From Bryum argenteum (Eukaryota > Streptophyta > Bryopsida > Bryales > Bryaceae), in assembly GCA_037043015.1 (NCBI GenBank), contig CM073323.1, positions 6,076,001 through 6,140,000 on the forward strand: a DNA stretch of 64,000 bases, read 5' to 3'. Shown one piece after another: positions 58,186-64,000 of this stretch. Both the position numbers and the translations under genes were made by a program. Under the pieces are notes generated by a model. It was not told the DNA's origin and did no database searches. It worked only from the letters and a program-made list of their open reading frames with translations. Numbering within the stretch: the stretch's first letter is position 1; each line of letters begins with the position of its first letter.

Positions 58186-60880
58186 CTTCCTATATACTCT
58201 TGGTGAGATGGGACTCTCTCCAATTCCTTCCTACTCATTTAATGTGTTCTCTCTTCCTTCTCATTCTCAATAGTTGGAAGCGGCCCTTACACCCTCAGAA
58301 AGGGCAAAGCGGGGTAGAAAATTCCTTTCCCACGGATAGCGAGTTGCCCTTCACGTCATTGGTTCGCCAGCACTTTCTGCTTGGGGCTCGAATAATGAAC
58401 GGACTGGTTCCCGTCCAATCTGTCTGCGGCGAGCGATTGAATCGATTGGTCAATGTCTGATATTAAAAATGGATCGCAATCTTTGCGGCTCCATCGACGG
58501 CCACGTCGCTTGGAAACAGTGATTAGAGTACTGGCTGGGATCCGTGAGCCGCCCGACTCTCTCTCTCTTTCGCTCTCTTGCTGCCTGCCCCTCTGGCATG
58601 CAGGGTGGTCGGCCCGCCCTCTTGTCGATCCACTTTATGGCATGGTAAATTGCATATTTGTACTGTCAGACAGTCCGTTTGTTGCCGATCCACATCGATC
58701 GTGGACAACCCACATAACTTACTGCAGCTTATAACAGTGATAGAATTAAATCGTAGCAAAAGAAAGAACAATTACGTATGCAGAAAATCCGGCACCTCTC
58801 ATGCAGGTACTTTTTTATTCGGAAGGTGTCGTTGTTCAACGACGGTCCTTTTGGCCTCTGGTGAACGACTCTCCTTCTTATCTGCTGGGGGTAGAAATAA
58901 TAGAACAGCCTCTCGCTTCTGTTCACTCTCCTCACGCACTTGGACACCCCGTCGCTTAACTCAATTCTTACTCTCGAGGCCCAGACCCCAGTTTCAGCAT
59001 ACATCGATCTCTAGATCAAATTTTCTCTTTGAAAAACACCATCTTTTTCTTATGAAAAAGATTACATTCTCATTTCCATACATTTGAATGTTATGCTAGT
59101 GGAATCTGTGCAGAGATATTACCACCATAAATTCCTCCAAGTCGGTTTACACTATAATGTAGAAAGGCATTGGTTGGTCAAGCACTTCATTTTCAACCGC
59201 TCGTCTCGCTTTCTACCAATCACATTTCAAATATCTCTCCATTGGTGGTTTAATTTCTCCACCATGATATAAACTGGCCCCCTCATTTTGTGAAGCTTGG
59301 AAATTTTTTGGTAGAAATCATGGTACGAAAGAGTGAGGATCTATTTTACCCACAATCTAAATCCCACCCAAATATCACTCAAGTATCACATAGGTATGAT
59401 ACGGAGATTACAAGTGATTATAGCTGGACCGTATCAGAAACTTCCGGAACGTTGCTCATGCAGGAGCACAGCAGGTCGCGGCAGGCGTTCCAAATCACCT
59501 CCAAAACGCATGAGTACCCATACCCATTAATATCAACATTGTTTATACAAGAATAATTTATTGAACGCCTACTTTTTGCCCTGGAAAGCAGGTGATGTTG
59601 GTATAGGAGGGCAAGGCAAACCGCCCATGCGTCGAACTCAATTGATTGCCAATCGCAGAGCTGGTGATCTCTGTCACAATTAAAAGTAATCTCCGTTCAG
59701 GGTTGGAAACCGTAAAGGAAAAGCAACACAGGAATCTGGGATCGATCGATCGACCGTGGAGCCTCATGCAGCTCACAGACCACGGCAAGCGTACTCACTC
59801 TCGTTCTTTCGGCAGCTGCATGCGTTTAGTTAAACAAGTTTTTATACCATGAAATTCAGGCATGGCAAAATGCATTGCACATTTCCTTCACAAGTGGCAC
59901 GCTTTCAAGGGTCTCTTTGCATGATAGCCCACTCAGGCTCTAGCTAGAACTTGCATTGGGCAATTATATACACCGACGAATGACTTTCGCAGCAGCCAGC
60001 AGTGACGACAGGCTCTGAAAGTTGTTAATTTTCGAAAAATATAATATCTTGCTGTCTTACTAGAGGAATACTTAATTATTCCATTTTATAATTGTTGTGA
60101 AAGTTGGTGTGATCATCAATTGAATGTAGTTTAGATTTCACAACTCTCTCGATCTCCAGCCCTGTTCCTGATGAGGGCATGTAACTTTACTTTGCAATGA
60201 AAATTTCTTTTCAATTGCGTTTAAATAATGAATCGAAAGTAATAATAAATTGTTGTGAAAAAGTGACCTTATGAGCTGTTAATGATCAGCTACAATTCTG
60301 GGGTCCCACAGAACAATCACCTGTAGGACAAGTATTTCAGTTGTTGCTTCTAAATATCTCAAAATATCTCAAAATATCTGCCACCACTGTTCTGGGAAGG
60401 ACGGCTCATTTCCAGAACCAAGAATATCAAGTTTTTCACTGATCCTAAAGTTGACTGTTGGATGTTTATTTATTGCAAGGCCATCACATGCAAGTTTGCT
60501 TTTGTAATTTTGAGTGTTGCCTTGTAAGACTTATGAAGTTATGACTTGGATTACTTAGATATATGAGTAGGAATGAGGTAATTGTATGAACATTTTACAA
60601 AAAATAAAGAATCCAAAAAGTCTTATTAGTATGTATATTTTTTTGGCCTGCCTAGGTGTGAAAAGTAAAAGTTGCATCAAAAAACTCTAAATTGGAATTT
60701 GACATTGTAATTTTCTCCACACACCTTGTAAAATAAGAAATAAAGTGTTGAAATCTTAGGGAGAATATTGAATTTAAACACCTTCATCTAGCCTCACCGA
60801 AACAACAAAAGAATGGAAGTCAGAGGGACGGAGATGAAGGACAAAAAGGCATTCTTTTAATAATTGCATTACCCAATCAA
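58186..60880. other. Intergenic sequence with weak coding-like patches
   Basis: 58,300-59,080 is GC-richer and has a CT-rich run (about 58,557-58,580). 59,558-59,788 on the minus strand is an open frame of 76 codons whose middle (LLLIVTEITSSAIGNQLSST, HGRFALPSYTNITCFPG) looks protein-like and could be a captured or orphan exon; no family recognised. The rest is AT-rich with nothing seen. Confidence 0.35.
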
Positions 60881-61818
60881 CTATTTGCCTTCAATGCACC
60901 GCTCGCACACTACTAAATTTGATGCATCATCCTTGATTTGCATACCATTTACTATGCTTCCAAGGACCTTCACACTCTTTACATTCAGATGCCCAAGACG
61001 TCTATGCCATAGCTCCAAAGAGGCTTGTTCTAGCATTCGGTGTACCACATTAGCCATTTCATGCATGGAGAAGGGCATTTCATACAAACTCCCTACTCTT
61101 AGCAATCTAGCAATCATCTTTTTATTGTCAGCCCACACAATGCATGCATCATCGTCAAACTCCACCTCTAAACCATTTAAAGCGAGCTTAACAACAGAAA
61201 GTGAGTTCCTCTTGAACTTTGGGATGTGGAGCACCCCTTTCATGCTGATCTTGTTCTTCACTCCTATCACTATCACCTCCTCAACAATGAAGCCAACTCC
61301 AACCGCATGCTATCGTCTCCTAAGTGCACATTTCGTTGTGGTGATGTAACCTCACATGTTTGGAACGCCAGTGTAGGGGATGATATGTGCTTGGTGGCTC
61401 CCCTATCCATGGTTGACTTGGTCATGGTGTTGTCATCTCCGTCATTGATTGCAAGCGCATGCTCCTCCTCCATCTCTTTGCTTGCAACAACGACGCTTAT
61501 AAACGTATACTCCTCATTTTGTTTGTTGCTTGCAACATTGGCACTCTCCATCTCCTTCTTGTTTTGGAAGCAATTTCTTGCAATGTGGCCCGGTTTGCCA
61601 CAATTGTAACACAACCTTGGCCCATATTGCATCCTCCCTTTGTTTTGAGCCACCACCAATGTTGCCTCACTACTTTGAGCACACTTCTCCTTCTTTTGGG
61701 ACACTTCATGCATCAACCTTGACGAAACAAACTCCAGTGTAAGGGCAGCAACGTCATTCATTAGCATCATCCAATCATAGGTGCTACTATAATTAGACTT
61801 GTCATTGATTACATACAA
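60881..61818 (-). mobile_element. Ty1/copia retrotransposon fragment (fossil)
   Basis: Minus-strand remains of a copia gag-pol region: a CCHC zinc knuckle (CYNCGKPGHIARNC), a protease-like GATKHISS segment, and a GAG-pre-integrase domain (LELWHRRLGHLNVKS, CERCIEGK). Integrase core, reverse transcriptase, RNase H and LTRs were not found. It is an old, incomplete and broken piece. Confidence 0.9.
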
Positions 61819-62168
61819 AGGAGTTTTTTCTGAGAAGTCAATTGGAATCTCAACAAATAGGAAAACAATATTGTAGGTTCATTTATAGGATAAAAATTAA
61901 CTGAGACTTCATGGTTCATACTGTCACTCCATATAACACAATCTATGCTAGTATATCATATAAGATAAGCAATTTTTGCGAGTGCACAAAATAAGATAAA
62001 TTTTTTTTTGTTGATACAACAATCAAGATACCAAATTTTTGCTAGTACATCAAACTTTATGGATGATATCAGCATGTACAAGACATAAGTTAGAAAAATG
62101 CTAATACATCAGACAAGATACACAGTCTTTGTTAGCACAATAGACAAGCTACAGAAACTCTTTCCTAG
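61819..62168. other. AT-rich spacer
   Basis: No features seen. Confidence 0.4.
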
Positions 62169-62170
62169 TA

Positions 62171-62464
62171 AGGTAGACAGACCTACAACCGACCACTTAA
62201 GGATTTTAGCACATGATATTGAGGTATATATTTTTTTTAGAATTTTTCATGTGTGCAAACATAAGGTTCTTGTTGAATGCAAAAATTTTCGTGATTTTAT
62301 TTGCATCATTCAAATAGTTATAATTGTTTAAAGTGAAAAGTTGCTTGGAACCTAAAGCCGATCACATGCTCAAATATACAAATGAGGTACATCTCTTCTT
62401 TCAAAATCTAGGAATTGGGCTAGATCGGTTATTGGTCGCTTGTCGGGAATGGGTCTGTCTACCT
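62171..62464 (+). mobile_element. TA-flanked MITE family M, copy B (294 bp)
   Basis: Starts AGGTAGACAGACC and ends GGTCTGTCTACCT, with TA at 62169-62170 and 62465-62466. Nearly identical to copy A at 36347-36641. Confidence 0.88.
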
Positions 62465-62536
62465 TATGTCAAAAAAGATAGAAAATTTGTAATTAATAAA
62501 TCAAAGAATATATATAATGATGCAATACATTTTATT

Positions 62537-62640
62537 TGACACAAATAAAAAGGAGACTTTTACTACAAAAAAGAGTGGTACAAGAGCTTTTTCCGCCATG
62601 TCCAGTGAAGCCAGACTTTGTCCAGACTTTAAACGAATTA
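62537..62640 (-). mobile_element. 3' end of a second LINE copy (same family)
   Basis: On the minus strand: TCTGGACAAAGTCTGGCTTC, ACTGGACATGGCGG, CTTGTACCACTC, GTAGTAAAAG-TCTCC and TTTTTATTTGTGTCAA. This parallels the 3'UTR of the LINE at 30,083-30,210 (GTCTGGCTTCGCCGGACCTG, CTTTATTTGTGTCAA). Severe 5' truncation leaves only about 100 bp, lying between MITE copies B and C. Confidence 0.7.
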
Positions 62641-62803
62641 CATCAAGCCACTAAAAATCAATTTCCAAATGATTTTGTATAATCCCAATTTCAGAAGAGG
62701 AAAATAAAAATGGATATGATCTCTTGGCCAATCTTCATGGTCCACATTGTAAACTGCCTCCAAACATCAAAATTATTTGATACCTTAAGCCCTCTTTACA
62801 CTA

Positions 62804-63096
62804 AGGTAAAGGGACCCATTCCCGACCGGGGACCCATAACCGATCAAGCCCAGTTTCTAGATTTTGAAAGAACAGATGTACCTCATTTGTAAATTTGAGC
62901 ATGTGATCGGCTTTAGGTTCCAAGCAACTTTTCACTTCAAACAATTATAACTATTTGAATAATGCAAATAAAATCACGAAACTTTTTGCATTCAACAAGA
63001 ACCTTATGTTTGCACACATGAAAAATTCTAAAAAAATATATACCTTAATATCATATGCTAAAATCCTTAAGTGGTCCGTTATAGGTGCCTCTACCT
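62804..63096 (-). mobile_element. TA-flanked MITE family M, copy C (293 bp, inverted)
   Basis: Homologous to copies A and B in inverse orientation. Ends AGGTAAAGGGACC and GGTGCCTCTACCT, with TA outside each (62802-62803 and 63097-63098). More diverged than A and B, especially in the terminal repeats. Confidence 0.85.
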
Positions 63097-63376
63097 TAGT
63101 AAGAGTTGAGAAGACATAAAGAAGAAGAAGAAAAAATCAGCTAATAGGAATGCTCAAATTCTTCTATCCAATGAAATATCATGGGTAGAGACAAAGGGCC
63201 AGGTAAGGACTTTACATTATTCAAATCAATATTCCACAAGTAAAAGGGGTGCATTTTCATGTGTGCTCAAACCCAAGGGGGACAAGCATGACCTTTTTGA
63301 ATGTCTATCATGGGAGATTGGGCACAAAGAAGGAAGATGATGGTATGGCAAACATACTCGATGATGATGAGCGCGG

Positions 63377-63499
63377 GATACTCGTAAGATACTTGCATGT
63401 TGTTGGGGATACTTGGAAGATACTTGTATGTTGTTGGGGATACTCGTAAGATACTTGCATGTTGTTGGGGATACTTGGAAGATACTTGCATGTTGTTGA
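63377..63499 (+). repeat. 31-bp minisatellite with 62-bp higher-order period
   Basis: Four 31-bp units alternate between two types: GGATACTCGTAAGATACTTG and GGATACTTGGAAGATACTTG, each followed by a TATG/CATG-TTGTTGG tail. The A-B-A-B order means the duplicated unit was the 62-bp pair. Open frames crossing it are by-products. Confidence 0.9.
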
Positions 63500-64000
63500 A
63501 AAGGCGAGAAAGTTATTCGAACCGCTCAAAAGTATACTCTCCACTTTCATTTTTCTATGACCACCTGCCTCACGCACACACTCAAGACCTCCATCCAATT
63601 TTTTCACTTTCATTTATAGACGGCAAAAACCCATTTCAACATGACAAAGAGGTCTAACATGACAACAATCCTGATCCCACAAACCTACCACTTTCAGATT
63701 TTGCAGGGATTTATACAAGAGAATGCTCCAGCTAGACCAACTTAAGAGAATTCCTACCAAAACGGGAGGTGTATCATTGGAGAGTGATTTTTCCTTCATT
63801 GAGAAATACATTTCACGAGGAATGCAACTTTAATTTTTATATTTTCTCCAGTATGTAATTTTGAAGGCGAAAATTTTACTCAAACACTAAACTCATAATG
63901 AAGAAACTAACAGTTAGAATCAATTGATGTAACATATCAATTGAGAGAAAAATACTGTCATGAACCTAAGAAGCATAGCTACTCGGCGAGGAGATTTTTC
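63500..64000. other. Right edge of window, no recognised gene
   Basis: Mixed sequence; nothing supported. Confidence 0.4.

Overview
This window reads as nuclear DNA of a seedless land plant (moss, liverwort or lycophyte; the species cannot be fixed from this sequence). The genes have many short introns with plant GT-AG borders. The clearest marker is an intact fused betaine-lipid synthase (BTA1), an enzyme known from algae, bryophytes, lycophytes and ferns but not seed plants. The mobile DNA includes an L1-like LINE, a Ty1/copia relic, a tRNA-derived SINE, several MITE families and, unusually for a land plant, a full-length piggyBac element.

Layout. The left third (1-21.7 kb) is genic: the last codons of an unknown gene (1-111, +), a 14-exon plant-type PTEN2 (1,475-5,180, +), a 7-exon RPAP2-type RNA polymerase II CTD phosphatase (11,755-15,324, +), a broken chimeric locus made of DNA-polymerase-V/MYBBP1A exons joined to the 3' part of a purple acid phosphatase (15,960-17,697, -), and a 10-exon BTA1 (18,597-21,651, -). 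Between PTEN2 and RPAP2 (6.9-11.4 kb) lies a strange repeat block. It holds minisatellite arrays built on TACTTCAA, a 48-bp shuffled copy of part of the purple acid phosphatase locus, a 240-bp copy of a BTA1 exon plus intron, and two piggyBac-type MITEs with TTAA duplications.

From 21.9 to 64 kb I find no confident host gene. In order: a 1.7-kb AT-rich direct duplication (21.9-25.3 kb); a 5'-truncated LINE with a perfect 17-bp target-site duplication (25,491-30,212); AT-rich filler with MITEs; a tRNA-derived SINE near 45 kb; a complete piggyBac element (45,509-51,204) with matching inverted termini, TTAA duplications and a broken transposase; diverged dispersed and tandem repeats; a hAT-type fold-back MITE (54,331-54,483); a Ty1/copia fragment (60,881-61,818); two inverted TA-flanked MITEs around a LINE tail (62.2-63.1 kb); and a higher-order minisatellite (63.4 kb).

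Functionally the host genes are unrelated housekeeping genes (phosphoinositide signalling, Pol II recycling, membrane lipid synthesis). The most interesting signals are the piggyBac element with its family of short derivatives, the altered catalytic loops of the PTEN2 homologue, and the duplicated, rearranged pieces of the BTA1/purple-acid-phosphatase region beside satellite arrays. Exon borders were read by eye and may be off by one or two bases.
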